Position numbers and translations under genes: made by a program. A DNA stretch of 64,000 nt from an uncultured Mycobacterium sp. (GTDB taxonomy: Bacteria; Actinomycetota; Actinomycetes; Mycobacteriales; Mycobacteriaceae): the NCBI GenBank assembly GCA_900078375.1, contig FLQS01000020.1, forward strand, positions 1 to 64,000. The letters are read 5' to 3'. Positions 40,891 through 49,862 of the stretch are shown in pieces. The notes under the pieces were generated by a model. That model saw only the letters and a list, made by a program, of their open reading frames with translations, was not told the DNA's origin and made no database searches. The first letter of the stretch is position 1, and every line of letters starts with the position of its first letter.

Positions 40891-41838
40891 TTAGGCAAAG
40901 GTTTTGCGGTATTGGTCCGGCGATACGCCGATGCGGCGAATGAAGTTGCGGCGCATGGTTTCCGATGTTCCGAATCCGCACCGCGTGGCGATCGTGACGA
41001 CGGTGTCGTCGGTCTCCTCCAGCTGGCGGCGCGCCGCTTCGGTGCGGACCCGTTCGACGTAGGCCCCCGGCGCCTCGCCGACCTCGTCGGTGAACACCCG
41101 GGTGAAGTGCCGTGGGCTCATCGCGGCGCGCCGGGCCAGATCCGGGATGCTATGGGCTGCACCAGGTTCGGATTCGATGGCGTCCTGCACATCCCGGATG
41201 GGCTGTCGACGCGCCCGCGGCATCCACACCGGCGCGGCGAATTGCGTCTGCCCGCCGGGCCGGCGCAGATACAACACCAGGTAGCGGGCGACGGTCTGGG
41301 CGACCTCCGTGCCGTAGTCATCCTCGACGAGAGCCAGCGACAGGTCGATGCCCGCCGTCACGCCGGCCGCCGTCCAGACCTTGTCCGAGCTGCGCAAGAA
41401 GATGGGCTCACGGTCGACGGTCACGGCCGGGAACTCGCGGGCCATCCGATCGGCGAAGGCCCAGTGCGTGGTCGCGCAGCAGCCGTCGAGCAGCCCGGCC
41501 TGCGCGGCCAGAAAGGCGCCGGTGCACACGCTGACGACGCGGCGGGAGTTCTCGGCGGCCCGCCGGATCCAGGCCATGGTGGCGGCGTCGTCGAGGGCGG
41601 CGTCGACGCCCGCACCGCCGGGCAGGATCAGGGTGTCGATGTCCCGCGGCTCGGGCATCGCCTCGCCGACGAAGGCCAGCCCGGTTCCGGTGGTGATGGG
41701 GTGACCCTCGAGGCAGACGACGTTGACCCGGTACCCGCCCTCGGTGAGCAGGGCCGCCCCGGTGAACACGTCGTGCGGCCCGACCAGGTCCAATGCCTGC
41801 ACGCCGGGAAACCCGAGGATCACCACCGACCGCGCCAT
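40891..41838 (-). CDS. GlxA-type transcriptional regulator (amidotransferase-like + AraC HTH)
   Basis: 315 residues starting MARSVVILGFPGVQALDLVGP; the longer frame is unlikely. Residues 1-190 are a DJ-1/PfpI-like sensor domain with VSVCTGAFLAAQAGLL, and residues about 215-315 carry an AraC HTH pair (SIPDLARRAAMSPRHFTRVFTDEVG and VVTIATRCGFGTSETMRRNFIRRIG). Probably controls the adjacent PfpI-family gene, which shares the sensor fold. Confidence 0.88.
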   Translation of the reverse strand: MARSVVILGFPGVQALDLVGPHDVFTGAALLTEGGYRVNVVCLEGHPITTGTGLAFVGEAMPEPRDIDTLILPGGAGVDAALDDAATMAWIRRAAENSRRVVSVCTGAFLAAQAGLLDGCCATTHWAFADRMAREFPAVTVDREPIFLRSSDKVWTAAGVTAGIDLSLALVEDDYGTEVAQTVARYLVLYLRRPGGQTQFAAPVWMPRARRQPIRDVQDAIESEPGAAHSIPDLARRAAMSPRHFTRVFTDEVGEAPGAYVERVRTEAARRQLEETDDTVVTIATRCGFGTSETMRRNFIRRIGVSPDQYRKTFA

Positions 41839-41911
41839 GGGTTCAGTGTCGACCGTCGCCGGTATGGCGTCCAGGTCACCTACCCCACAGATCAGGACAT
41901 CGGCGCGTGCG

Positions 41912-42790
41912 TCAGAAGTAGTGGCCCTGGTCGAGGTCCTCGAGCAGACCGATCCCGGTGGGTTCCCACCCGAGCCGCTGACGGGTGATGGCGCTGCTGG
42001 CCGGGATATCGAGGGCGAAGAACGCGCCGATCCAGCCGAAGTGGTCGAGCGCATTTTCCGGAGCGACGCTGGTGGCGGGCACGCTCAGATGACGTCCGAT
42101 GGCTTCGGCGATGTCGCGGGTGGCGACGCCTTCCTCGCCGATCGCGTGGACGACGGTTCCGGTTGGTGCTCCTTCGACGGCCAACCGGAACAGGACTGCG
42201 GTGTCGTCGCGGTGCACTGCCGACCAGCGGTTGGCGCCGTCGCCGACATAGGCAGCGACGCCCTTGTCCCTGGCGATGTCGATCAGCCGGGGGACGAAGC
42301 CGTGGTCGCCGTTGCCGTGCACTGTCGGGGCCAGTCGCACGATCGACACCCGCACCCCGCGGTCGGCGAAGGCCAGCGCGGCCTGCTCGGATGCTCGGGG
42401 CGACTGCGGGTTGGCGGGCTGATCCTCGGTGAGGACCTGGCCAACGGCGTGCCCGGCCGTGCCACTGGTGACGACCAGTGGCCGGCCGGAGTCGGCCAGC
42501 GACTCACCGAGTGCGGTGATGGCCTGGCGGTCGAGTTCGCCGGCGTCGGTGAAGTTGTCGAAATCATGGTGGAACGCCAGGTGGATGACGCCGTCCGCCG
42601 CTTTGGCGCCACTGCGCAGGCAGTCCAGATCCGCGAGGTCGCCGCGGTGAACTTCGGCACCTTGTGCGGTTAGCGCTTGGGCGGACGCATCGCTACGGGC
42701 CAGCCCGAGGACCTGGTGGCCGGCGCCGAGGAGTTCGGGCACCACCGCCGAGCCAACCCAGCCGGATGCTCCGGTGACGAATAGTTTCAT
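41912..42790 (-). CDS. NAD(P)-dependent epimerase/dehydratase-like oxidoreductase
   Basis: 292 residues, extended SDR/NmrA type: FVTGASGWVGSAVVPELL at the N-terminus and IHLAFHHD, VTSGTAG further on. The tyrosine of the classical YxxxK is not seen, which suggests an atypical or cofactor-sensing member. Divergent from a TetR gene, whose twin operator-like palindromes lie between them, so it is probably the TetR target. Confidence 0.82.
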   Translation of the reverse strand: MKLFVTGASGWVGSAVVPELLGAGHQVLGLARSDASAQALTAQGAEVHRGDLADLDCLRSGAKAADGVIHLAFHHDFDNFTDAGELDRQAITALGESLADSGRPLVVTSGTAGHAVGQVLTEDQPANPQSPRASEQAALAFADRGVRVSIVRLAPTVHGNGDHGFVPRLIDIARDKGVAAYVGDGANRWSAVHRDDTAVLFRLAVEGAPTGTVVHAIGEEGVATRDIAEAIGRHLSVPATSVAPENALDHFGWIGAFFALDIPASSAITRQRLGWEPTGIGLLEDLDQGHYF

Positions 42791-42801
42791 GGCACAACCT
42801 C

Positions 42802-42852
42802 CATGTCAGTCGCTGTCATCAGACTCTAACGATGATGTCAGCAGCTGTCATC
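42802..42852. promoter_or_regulatory. Two operator-like palindromes between SDR and TetR genes
   Basis: ATGTCAGtcgCTGTCAT at 42803-42819 and GATGTCAGcagCTGTCATC at 42834-42852 are near-identical imperfect inverted repeats, centres 32 bases apart (about three helix turns). Such doublets in a divergent spacer are typical TetR operators. Confidence 0.7.
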
Positions 42853-42869
42853 CCGGTAAAATTCCCCGC

Positions 42870-43424
42870 ATGGGTCGCTGGGAGCCGGATGCACAGGGCC
42901 GCCTGCAACAGGCGGCCCTGGCGCTGTACACCGAGCGCGGGTTCGACCAGACGACGGTCGCCGAGATCGCCGAGCGAGCCGGCCTGACCGAGCGCACCTT
43001 CTTCCGGTACTTCGCCGACAAGCGTGAGGTGCTCTTCGCGGGCCAGCGGCCGCTACTGGAACAGTTGACGAAAGGTGTTGTCGAAGCACCTGATTCGGCC
43101 AAACCCCTGGATGCCGCCAGTGCGGCGCTGCAAGAGGGCATGGCCTTCCTGGACGGCCGCCGCGAGCCGTCCCGACTGCGCCAAGCCGTGATCGACGCCA
43201 ACCCGGCATTGCAGGAACGCGAGCTGGCCAAGCGCGCCGCCATGGCGGTAGCGCTGGCCGAGGGATTGGTGCGCCGCGGTGTGGCCGAGCCGACCGCGCG
43301 GCTGACCGCTGAAACCGCGGCGGCGGTGTTCGGGTTGGCATTCGAACAGTGGCTGGCCGCCGACGACCACGACCTGGCCTACTTCGTGCGCAATTCGATC
43401 GCCGAACTCAGGGCGTCGCTCTAA
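42870..43424 (+). CDS. TetR-family transcriptional regulator
   Basis: 184 residues from MGRWEPDAQGRLQQAAL. The HTH reads FDQTTVAEIAERAGLTERTFFRYFADKREVLF, a standard TetR N-terminus, with a helical ligand-binding C-terminal domain. The upstream in-frame extension crosses the palindromes and was rejected. Likely represses itself and the divergent oxidoreductase gene. Confidence 0.9.
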   Translation: MGRWEPDAQGRLQQAALALYTERGFDQTTVAEIAERAGLTERTFFRYFADKREVLFAGQRPLLEQLTKGVVEAPDSAKPLDAASAALQEGMAFLDGRREPSRLRQAVIDANPALQERELAKRAAMAVALAEGLVRRGVAEPTARLTAETAAAVFGLAFEQWLAADDHDLAYFVRNSIAELRASL

Positions 43425-43454
43425 CAGGCGTCGACATTGACGTTTTGCCGCGAT

Positions 43455-44441
43455 CTACTCGCCATTGTTCGGCCGTTTGTCGGTTTGGGCGTAAATCTCA
43501 TAACAAGTGCGGACGCGGGTGATCCACCAGTCGCGGCGCACGGCCGGGGCGGCGAGCGCAGCGAGGCGCGCCGGATCGGGCGCCACGTCGCCGACGGGCA
43601 GGCCGCCGTCGACGGGCACGATGTCCGCGACGTCTTCGACGAACAGCCCGCCGGTGCCGAGTCCGCACGCATGCTCCAGCCGCGGGAGCGCCCCGGCGGC
43701 AGCCAGTCCGGCCGCGATGCCGACCGCGGTGTCCAGCGCGCTGGAAATCACGACCGGGATGTCGATTTCGGCGGCGATGTCCAACAGCGCGCCGACCCCG
43801 CCGAGCGGAGCGACCTTGAGCACCGCGATGTCAGCCGCCCGCGCCCGCACCACGGCCAGCGGGTCGGCGGCCTTGCGGATGCTCTCGTCGGCGGCCACCG
43901 CGACCGCCACCCGCCGGCGCACCTCGGCCAGCTCGTCCACCGTCTTGCAGGGTTGTTCGAGGTATTCCAGCGGGCCATCGGCACTGAGCGCGACCGCGGC
44001 CGCCACGGCCTGCTCGACCGTCCACCCACCGTTGGCGTCCACCCGCACCGTCGGGATCAGCGCGCGCACCGCGTTGACCCGGGCAACGTCGTCGGCCAGC
44101 GTCTGCCCCGGTTCGGCCACCTTGACCTTGGCGGTGCGCGCCCCCGGAAAGCGCTCCAACACCTCGGGTACCTGCGCGGCGGGCACCGCAGGCACGGTGG
44201 CGTTGATCGGTATGACGTCGCGTACGACGGGAGGTCGTGTGCCGTAGGCGGATTCGATGCCTGATGCCAGCCAGTGCGCGGCCTCCGGTGGCTCGTACTC
44301 GACGAACGCGCCGAACTCGCCCCAGCCCGTCGGGCCGTCGATCAGGGCCACCTCACGAATCATGATGCCGCGGAAGCGCACCCGCATCGGCAGCGCTACC
44401 ACATGCAGGCGCTCCAGCAGATCGTCCAGCGATACCGCCAT
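43455..44441 (-). CDS. menC: o-Succinylbenzoate synthase MenC
   Basis: 328 residues of the enolase superfamily from MAVSLDDLLERLHVVALPM; the start overlaps the upstream ligase stop codon as TGATG. TAKVKVAEPG supplies the Lys-x-Lys, VDANGGW the first metal Asp, YLEQP the Glu and ADESI the third ligand. It dehydrates SHCHC to o-succinylbenzoate. Corresponds to Rv0553. Confidence 0.93.
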   Translation of the reverse strand: MAVSLDDLLERLHVVALPMRVRFRGIMIREVALIDGPTGWGEFGAFVEYEPPEAAHWLASGIESAYGTRPPVVRDVIPINATVPAVPAAQVPEVLERFPGARTAKVKVAEPGQTLADDVARVNAVRALIPTVRVDANGGWTVEQAVAAAVALSADGPLEYLEQPCKTVDELAEVRRRVAVAVAADESIRKAADPLAVVRARAADIAVLKVAPLGGVGALLDIAAEIDIPVVISSALDTAVGIAAGLAAAGALPRLEHACGLGTGGLFVEDVADIVPVDGGLPVGDVAPDPARLAALAAPAVRRDWWITRVRTCYEIYAQTDKRPNNGE

Positions 44442-46006
44442 CAGATCGCGCGGCCGCGGTTCTCCCAATACGGCGTGCGCAGCTCACGCTTGAGCAGCTT
44501 GCCGGTGGGATTGCGCGGCAGCGCCTCGGAGATCTCCACGCTGCGCGGGCTCTTGTAGTGCGCCAGCCGCTCCCGGCACCAGGCGATCAGCTCGGCCTCG
44601 GAAGTCTCACCGCCAGCGGATAATTCGACGACGGCCTTGACCGACTCACCCCACTTGTCGTCCGGGATGCCGAACACCGCGGCGTCGAGCACCGCCGGGT
44701 GATCGGTCAGCACCCGCTCGACCTCGACGGAGTAGATGTTCTCCCCGCCGGAGATGATCATGTCCTTGAGGCGGTCCTCGACGAACAGGAAACCTTCCTC
44801 GTCGACGCGGCCGATGTCGCCGGTGCGGAACCAGCCGTCCTGGGTGATCGCCGAGGCGGTGGCTTCCGGCTTGTTGTGATAGCCCTTCATCAACTGCGGT
44901 GTACGGAACCATAATTCGCCGGGCTGGCCGTTCGGCACCTCGGCCAGGGTCTCGATGTCGACCACCCGCACCTCCGCCTCACGGGCGGGCCTGCCTGCGC
45001 TGAGCATGCGCTCGGGGTGGGACTCGTCGCGGTGCGCCTCCGGCGGGAGTTGCGTGATCGCGCCACACACCTCCGTCAGCCCGTACACCTGGATGAAATC
45101 GGTGTCCGGCCACGCCTCGAGCGCCGACTTCAGCAGGGCCGGCGGCATCGGCGAGGCCCCGTAGACGAAGGTGCGCAGCCCGCTGAACAGCTTCACCGCG
45201 TCCTCGCCCGATTCCAGCACCTTGCCCAGAACCGCGGGCACCAGGAAGGTGCGGTTCGCGCCCTGCAGCAGCGCGCCGGCCAGCGAGGCGCCGTCGGCGT
45301 CGCGCGTCATGATGGTCGGGATGCCGGCGTGAATGCCGTACTGCACGTAAGCCGACCCGCCGACGTGGAACAGGGGCATGGCCACCATGTTCTTATCATC
45401 CGGGCCGAACTCGAAGGTGGCGGCATTGATCGTGTGCGCCAAGATGTTTCGCTGGGACAGCACCACGCCCTTGGGCCGGCCGGTGGTGCCGGAGGAGTAC
45501 ATGATCAGGCAGGTGTCCTCGGGGTCGACCTCGCCGGGACGTCCGGTCGGTGTGGCAGCAGCCAGCAGGGCCTCGTACTGGTCACCGTCAGCGCCCTCAG
45601 GTGTCACCTCGATGACGTCCTCGACGTGGGTGAGCCTGTCGCGGATCTTGTCGACGGCCCCGATCAGCTCGGTACCGACGATCAGCAACCGGGCGCCCGA
45701 GTCGTTGAGGACGTAGTCCATCTCGTCGCCGGCCAACCGGAAGTTGATGACGGCGGTGGCCGCGCCGAGCGACGCCGCGGCCAGCTGCAGCTCGACACAG
45801 GCCGGATGGTTCTTGTCCAGGAATGCCACCACGTCACCGCGCCCGATGCCCCGCTCCACCAGGGCGCCGGCCAACCGGCGGATCCGGTCGTTCCACTGCG
45901 CCCAGGTCCAGCTGCGGCCGAGGTAGCTGACCGCTTCGCGGTCGGGCTTGTGCTGCGCCCAGTAGGTCGGCCGGTCGTCGAGAAAGCGCGGTTCGGGTGC
46001 TTGCAT
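44441..46006 (-). CDS. Acyl-CoA synthetase (FadD-type ANL ligase)
   Basis: 521 residues. P-loop MYSSGTTGRPKG, then VYGLTEVCGAITQLP, WFRTGDIGRVDEEGFL and the C-terminal lysine in PRNPTGKLLKRELR. A long- or medium-chain fatty or aromatic acid substrate is expected. Coupled to menC, but it is not MenE: a better MenE lies at about 57 kb. Role beside menC is unknown. Confidence 0.85.
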   Translation of the reverse strand: MQAPEPRFLDDRPTYWAQHKPDREAVSYLGRSWTWAQWNDRIRRLAGALVERGIGRGDVVAFLDKNHPACVELQLAAASLGAATAVINFRLAGDEMDYVLNDSGARLLIVGTELIGAVDKIRDRLTHVEDVIEVTPEGADGDQYEALLAAATPTGRPGEVDPEDTCLIMYSSGTTGRPKGVVLSQRNILAHTINAATFEFGPDDKNMVAMPLFHVGGSAYVQYGIHAGIPTIMTRDADGASLAGALLQGANRTFLVPAVLGKVLESGEDAVKLFSGLRTFVYGASPMPPALLKSALEAWPDTDFIQVYGLTEVCGAITQLPPEAHRDESHPERMLSAGRPAREAEVRVVDIETLAEVPNGQPGELWFRTPQLMKGYHNKPEATASAITQDGWFRTGDIGRVDEEGFLFVEDRLKDMIISGGENIYSVEVERVLTDHPAVLDAAVFGIPDDKWGESVKAVVELSAGGETSEAELIAWCRERLAHYKSPRSVEISEALPRNPTGKLLKRELRTPYWENRGRAI

Positions 46007-46024
46007 ACCGGCCAGAGTGCCACG

Positions 46025-47554
46025 TCAGGTTGACGCCGAGCCAGCCTTCGGTCGCAGCAGCACCCACGCGACCACGATCGCGACAGCGGGCACCACCGCC
46101 ATGATGAGGCTCAGGTCGTGGATGGCGGTCAACCAACTCTGGGCCGCCTCCGACACCACCCAGCGGGCTTTCTCCGGGTCGAGCACTTCGGCTCCCGCCG
46201 CCGGTCCGGGCACTCCGCCGTGCGCGACGCGCAGCGCGTCGCGGGCCTGGTCCTCGCTGATCCCCGAGCCCTCCAGCTTGTGGCGGCCGTCGCGCAGGAA
46301 CAACGTGGTGCCCACCAACGCGAACAGCGCCGGTCCCAGCGAGTAACTGGCCTGTCCGACAGCGGGTTTCACTGCCGAGACAACACCACCCAGCTCGGCC
46401 GGAGCGCTGGACATCATGATGGTGGACTGCGGGGTCTGCACCACCGCGCCGCCGATTGCGTTCAGTGTCACCGCGACGCCGAGCACCACAATCGGGGTCT
46501 GCGCATCCAGCGCCACCAGCATCACCATCCCGACCAGCAGGATGGCCAGCCCCGTCACCAGCACCGCACGCTCGCCGAACCGGGCGACAGCGCGGCCTGC
46601 CGCGGTCGCCGCCAATGACGCCAGCAGCACGGCCGGAATGAGCAGCAGGCCGAGCACTTCGGGAGATTGACCACGGATGGTGACCAGGTAGTAGGCGAAC
46701 AGGATGGTGGCGCCGCCCTGCAGGAAGTTGAACGTGGCACCGGCGATCACCGCGGCGTTGAACCGGCCGGATCCGAAGATCCGCATATCCAGTGCCGGCG
46801 TGGCGGTGCGCCGCTCCCAGAACACGAATGCCACCGCCAGCCCGATGCCGACCAGGATCTGTACCAGCGCGGTGACGTGGAAACCGCCCTGCAGCGAAGT
46901 GAGCCCCAGGATCAACAGGATCAGCCCCACCGCGATCAGCAGGATCCCGACGACGTCGAGCTTGCGCTGCCAACGCAGCGTCTCCGGCACGTACCGCATG
47001 GTCAGCGCGAGGGTGACCGCGGCCAGCACCGGGGTGACCAGAAAGCAGGCGCGCCAACCGCAGTGGGATACCAGCCAGCCTCCGATGGCCGGCTGAAAGA
47101 CACTCAGCGCGTGGCCAGCGCCGAGGTACATCGCGATCGCCACTGCCCGCCGCCCCGCGGGGAACACCGCGTTGATGATCGCCAGCGACAGCCCGAGAAC
47201 GAAGGCGAACGCAATCCCGACACCGGCTCGCGCGAACGTGAGGACCGCGACGTTGGGTGCCACCGCGGCCAGCACACCGAATCCGATCGAGCCGTAGCAG
47301 CCGATCACGAACATCCGCTTCATGCCGTACGCGTCGCCGAGCGCACCCGCGCCGAGCACCGCCGCAGCGAGCGTGAGGGTGGCCAGACAGGCCAGGAAAC
47401 TGGCGGTGCCGGGGCTGAAGCCCAGCCCGTGCCGCACCTCGGCGAGGTTGGCCGACAGGATCGTCGGGTCGGCGGCGGTGATGCTGTAGCCGAGCCCCAT
47501 GGCCACGATGGTCATGGTCGCCGCGCGCCCGGTGACTTCCTGCTGCTGCGGCAT
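46025..47554 (-). CDS. MFS multidrug-type transporter
   Basis: 509 residues with about 14 hydrophobic helices, in the EmrB/QacA drug:H+ antiporter style. Loop 2-3 reads GALGDAYGMKRMFVIG and a G-x3-G-P-x-x-G-like stretch (GAGHALSVFQPAIGGWLV) marks helix 5 of antiporters. Substrate unknown. Divergent from fadD8, sharing an 87-base spacer with a KstR-like palindrome. Confidence 0.88.
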   Translation of the reverse strand: MPQQQEVTGRAATMTIVAMGLGYSITAADPTILSANLAEVRHGLGFSPGTASFLACLATLTLAAAVLGAGALGDAYGMKRMFVIGCYGSIGFGVLAAVAPNVAVLTFARAGVGIAFAFVLGLSLAIINAVFPAGRRAVAIAMYLGAGHALSVFQPAIGGWLVSHCGWRACFLVTPVLAAVTLALTMRYVPETLRWQRKLDVVGILLIAVGLILLILGLTSLQGGFHVTALVQILVGIGLAVAFVFWERRTATPALDMRIFGSGRFNAAVIAGATFNFLQGGATILFAYYLVTIRGQSPEVLGLLLIPAVLLASLAATAAGRAVARFGERAVLVTGLAILLVGMVMLVALDAQTPIVVLGVAVTLNAIGGAVVQTPQSTIMMSSAPAELGGVVSAVKPAVGQASYSLGPALFALVGTTLFLRDGRHKLEGSGISEDQARDALRVAHGGVPGPAAGAEVLDPEKARWVVSEAAQSWLTAIHDLSLIMAVVPAVAIVVAWVLLRPKAGSAST

Positions 47555-47616
47555 CCGCAGATGCTAGCCGCGGCTGGAACGCGCGCGACGAATAACAGCA
47601 CCCCTTCCATCAAATC

Positions 47617-47641
47617 TGGAACACGTTCTAGTGTGGACGCC
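47617..47641 (+). promoter_or_regulatory. KstR-like palindrome and -10 box at fadD8
   Basis: TGGAACACGTTCTA (47617-47630) fits the KstR consensus TnnAACnnGTTnnA exactly. It overlaps a TAGTGT -10-like box (47629-47634) spaced so that transcription would start at or next to the fadD8 ATG (47642), a leaderless arrangement. Repressor binding here would block the promoter. Confidence 0.6.
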
Positions 47642-49285
47642 ATGACTCAGGCTGTCTCCTCTTCCTCCTCTTCGCGCGAGCGCTCATCGGCCGAGCTGCT
47701 GCGCCATCCCATTCATTCCGGGCACCTGACGGTCGGCGCGCTCAAGCGCAACAAGACCAAGCCGGTGTTGCATCTGGGTGACACCACGCTGACCGGTGGC
47801 GAGCTCGCCGACCGCATCAGCCAGTACATTCAGGCGTTCGAGGCGCTCGGCGCGGGGTCCGGCGCGACGGCGGGGCTGCTGTCGCTGAACCGGCCCGAGG
47901 TGCTGATGATCATCGGCGCCGGCCAGACCCAGGGGTACCGGCGGGTGGCACTACACCCTCTCGGCTCACTCGACGACCACGCGTACGTGCTCAACGACGC
48001 CGGGGTGACGTCACTGATCATCGACCCCAACCCGATGTTCATCGAGCGGGCACAGGGTCTGCTCGACAAGGTGCCCGCCCTCAAGCAGGTGCTGACCCTC
48101 GGCCCGGTTCCCGACGCGCTGGGCGACTCGGCGGTGGACCTGATCGCCGAGGCCGCCAAGTACTCGCCGAAGCCGTTGGTGGCGGCCGATCTGGCCCCCG
48201 ATCACGTCGGCGGCATGGCCTACACCGGCGGCACCACCGGTAAGCCCAAGGGCGTGCTGGGCACCGCGCAGTCGATCACCTCGATGACCACCATCCAGCT
48301 CGCCGAGTGGGAGTGGCCGGACAACCCGCGGTTCCTGATGTGTACCCCGCTGTCGCATGCCGGTGCCGCGTTCTTCGTGCCGACCGTCGTCAAGGGCGGC
48401 GAACTGGTGGTGCTGACGAAGTTCGATCCGGCCGAGGTGCTGCGGGTGATCGAGGAGCAGAAGATCACCGCGACGATGCTGGTGCCGTCGATGATTTACG
48501 CGCTGATGGATCATCCCGACTCGCAGACCCGCGATCTGTCGTCGCTGGAGACCGTCTACTACGGCGCCTCGGCGATGAACCCGGTGCGGCTGGCCGAGGC
48601 GATCCGCCGCTTCGGCCCGATCTTCGCCCAGTACTACGGGCAGTCCGAGGCCCCGATGGTGATCTCCTATCTGGCCAAGAAGGATCACGACGAGAAGCGG
48701 CTGACCTCCTGCGGACGGCCCACGCTGTTCGCCCGCACCGCGCTGCTGGACGCCGACGGCAAGCAGGTGGCGCAGGGCGAGGTCGGCGAGATCTGTGTCT
48801 CCGGGCCGCTGTTGAGCGGCGGGTACTGGAATCTGCCGGAGGAGACCGCCAAGGCGTTCAAGGACGGCTGGCTGCACACCGGTGACATGGCCCGCGAGGA
48901 CGAGGACGGCTTCTGGTTCATCGTCGACCGGGTCAAGGACATGATCGTCACCGGCGGGTTCAACGTGTTCCCGCGCGAGGTGGAGGACGTCGTGGCCGAG
49001 CATCCGGCGGTCGCGCAGGTATGCGTGATCGGGACGCCCGACGAGAAGTGGGGCGAGGCCGTCACCGCGGTGATCGTGCTGCGACCCGACCACCCCAGCG
49101 ACGATGGCGCGGTGGCGACACTGACCGCCGAGATCCAGGCGGCGGTCAAGGACCGCAAGGGTTCGGTGCAAGCCCCCAAGCAGGTCATCATCGTCGACTC
49201 GGTGCCGGTGACCGCGCTGGGCAAGCCGGACAAGAAGGCCGTTCGGGCGCAGTTCTGGGAAGGCTCATCACGCGCCATCGGCTAG
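47642..49285 (+). CDS. fadD8: Fatty-acyl-CoA synthetase FadD8
   Basis: 547 residues from MTQAVSSSSSSRERSS. P-loop MAYTGGTTGKPKG, YGQSEAPMVISYL, WLHTGDMAREDEDGF, DRVKDMIVTGGFNVFP and the lysine in TALGKPDKKAVR. It activates a fatty or steroid-derived acid with CoA. A much longer frame open upstream runs antisense to the MFS gene and was discarded. The KstR-like site fits a sterol or lipid catabolic role. Corresponds to Rv0551c. Confidence 0.9.
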   Translation: MTQAVSSSSSSRERSSAELLRHPIHSGHLTVGALKRNKTKPVLHLGDTTLTGGELADRISQYIQAFEALGAGSGATAGLLSLNRPEVLMIIGAGQTQGYRRVALHPLGSLDDHAYVLNDAGVTSLIIDPNPMFIERAQGLLDKVPALKQVLTLGPVPDALGDSAVDLIAEAAKYSPKPLVAADLAPDHVGGMAYTGGTTGKPKGVLGTAQSITSMTTIQLAEWEWPDNPRFLMCTPLSHAGAAFFVPTVVKGGELVVLTKFDPAEVLRVIEEQKITATMLVPSMIYALMDHPDSQTRDLSSLETVYYGASAMNPVRLAEAIRRFGPIFAQYYGQSEAPMVISYLAKKDHDEKRLTSCGRPTLFARTALLDADGKQVAQGEVGEICVSGPLLSGGYWNLPEETAKAFKDGWLHTGDMAREDEDGFWFIVDRVKDMIVTGGFNVFPREVEDVVAEHPAVAQVCVIGTPDEKWGEAVTAVIVLRPDHPSDDGAVATLTAEIQAAVKDRKGSVQAPKQVIIVDSVPVTALGKPDKKAVRAQFWEGSSRAIG

Positions 49286-49307
49286 GCCGGCGGCGCATAC
49301 TTGGGTG

Positions 49308-49841
49308 ATGCTGTCCCGGGTCATCCCGCTCGAGTACCTCAAAGAGCGTGACCTGATGTTCTGGCTGCCGCCCGGCGGTCAGGACAACGAGGTGTGGGCG
49401 GACACCTGGGTGATCCTCGCCGAACTCGAATCAGCCGACGCCGCAACGGTTCTCGCGCTCCTGCAGGACGCCGACGTTGGCGCCTACATCGCCAGCCCAA
49501 GCGGCCGAAGAGGCGCAACCACCGCGGGCGTGCAGCTCTACGTGGATCGGGAACAGCACAATCGCGCCGTCGATGTGGTGATGCAGTTTCTGCGTGGCAA
49601 GGACCAGCCAGCCGTACCGGTGAAGGCGTCTAAACCCACCCCGAAGATGCGCCCCAAGGCCAAGCGGCGGTCCGTCCGCATCCTGCTGACTGCCGTCCAG
49701 GTCGCGGCCGTCGCTGCGTTGATCGCGCTGGGCCTCCTTCTGGCCTACTACCGCGGCCCGTCCCTCTTCCCGACCGTGCACCGTGGGCACCATCCCGCAC
49801 CCGTCTCGGATGCACCCGGCATCAACGGCAGTCGCCCCTGA
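49308..49841 (+). CDS. Single-pass membrane protein of unknown function
   Basis: About 177 residues. The N-terminal cytoplasmic part (MLSRVIPLEYLKERDLMFWLPPGGQDNEV to about residue 100) has an alternating alpha/beta look. A basic stretch MRPKAKRRSVR precedes one membrane helix (ILLTAVQVAAVAALIALGLLLAYY), then a short Pro/His-rich tail. Not recognised. A GTG one codon upstream is an alternative start. Confidence 0.7.
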   Translation: MLSRVIPLEYLKERDLMFWLPPGGQDNEVWADTWVILAELESADAATVLALLQDADVGAYIASPSGRRGATTAGVQLYVDREQHNRAVDVVMQFLRGKDQPAVPVKASKPTPKMRPKAKRRSVRILLTAVQVAAVAALIALGLLLAYYRGPSLFPTVHRGHHPAPVSDAPGINGSRP

Positions 49842-49862
49842 CCCCAATGCGACGATGGTGGC

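Noticed and set aside
44441-46006. The ligase next to menC as MenE.
   Set aside because: It is long (521 residues) and FadD-like; the short mycobacterial MenE form is at 56937-58082.
46667-47641. A 325-codon in-frame N-terminal extension of FadD8.
   Set aside because: It runs antisense through the MFS gene, has shadow-frame composition rich in Arg/Gly/Gln/His, and the FadD8 family start, promoter and operator lie at 47642.
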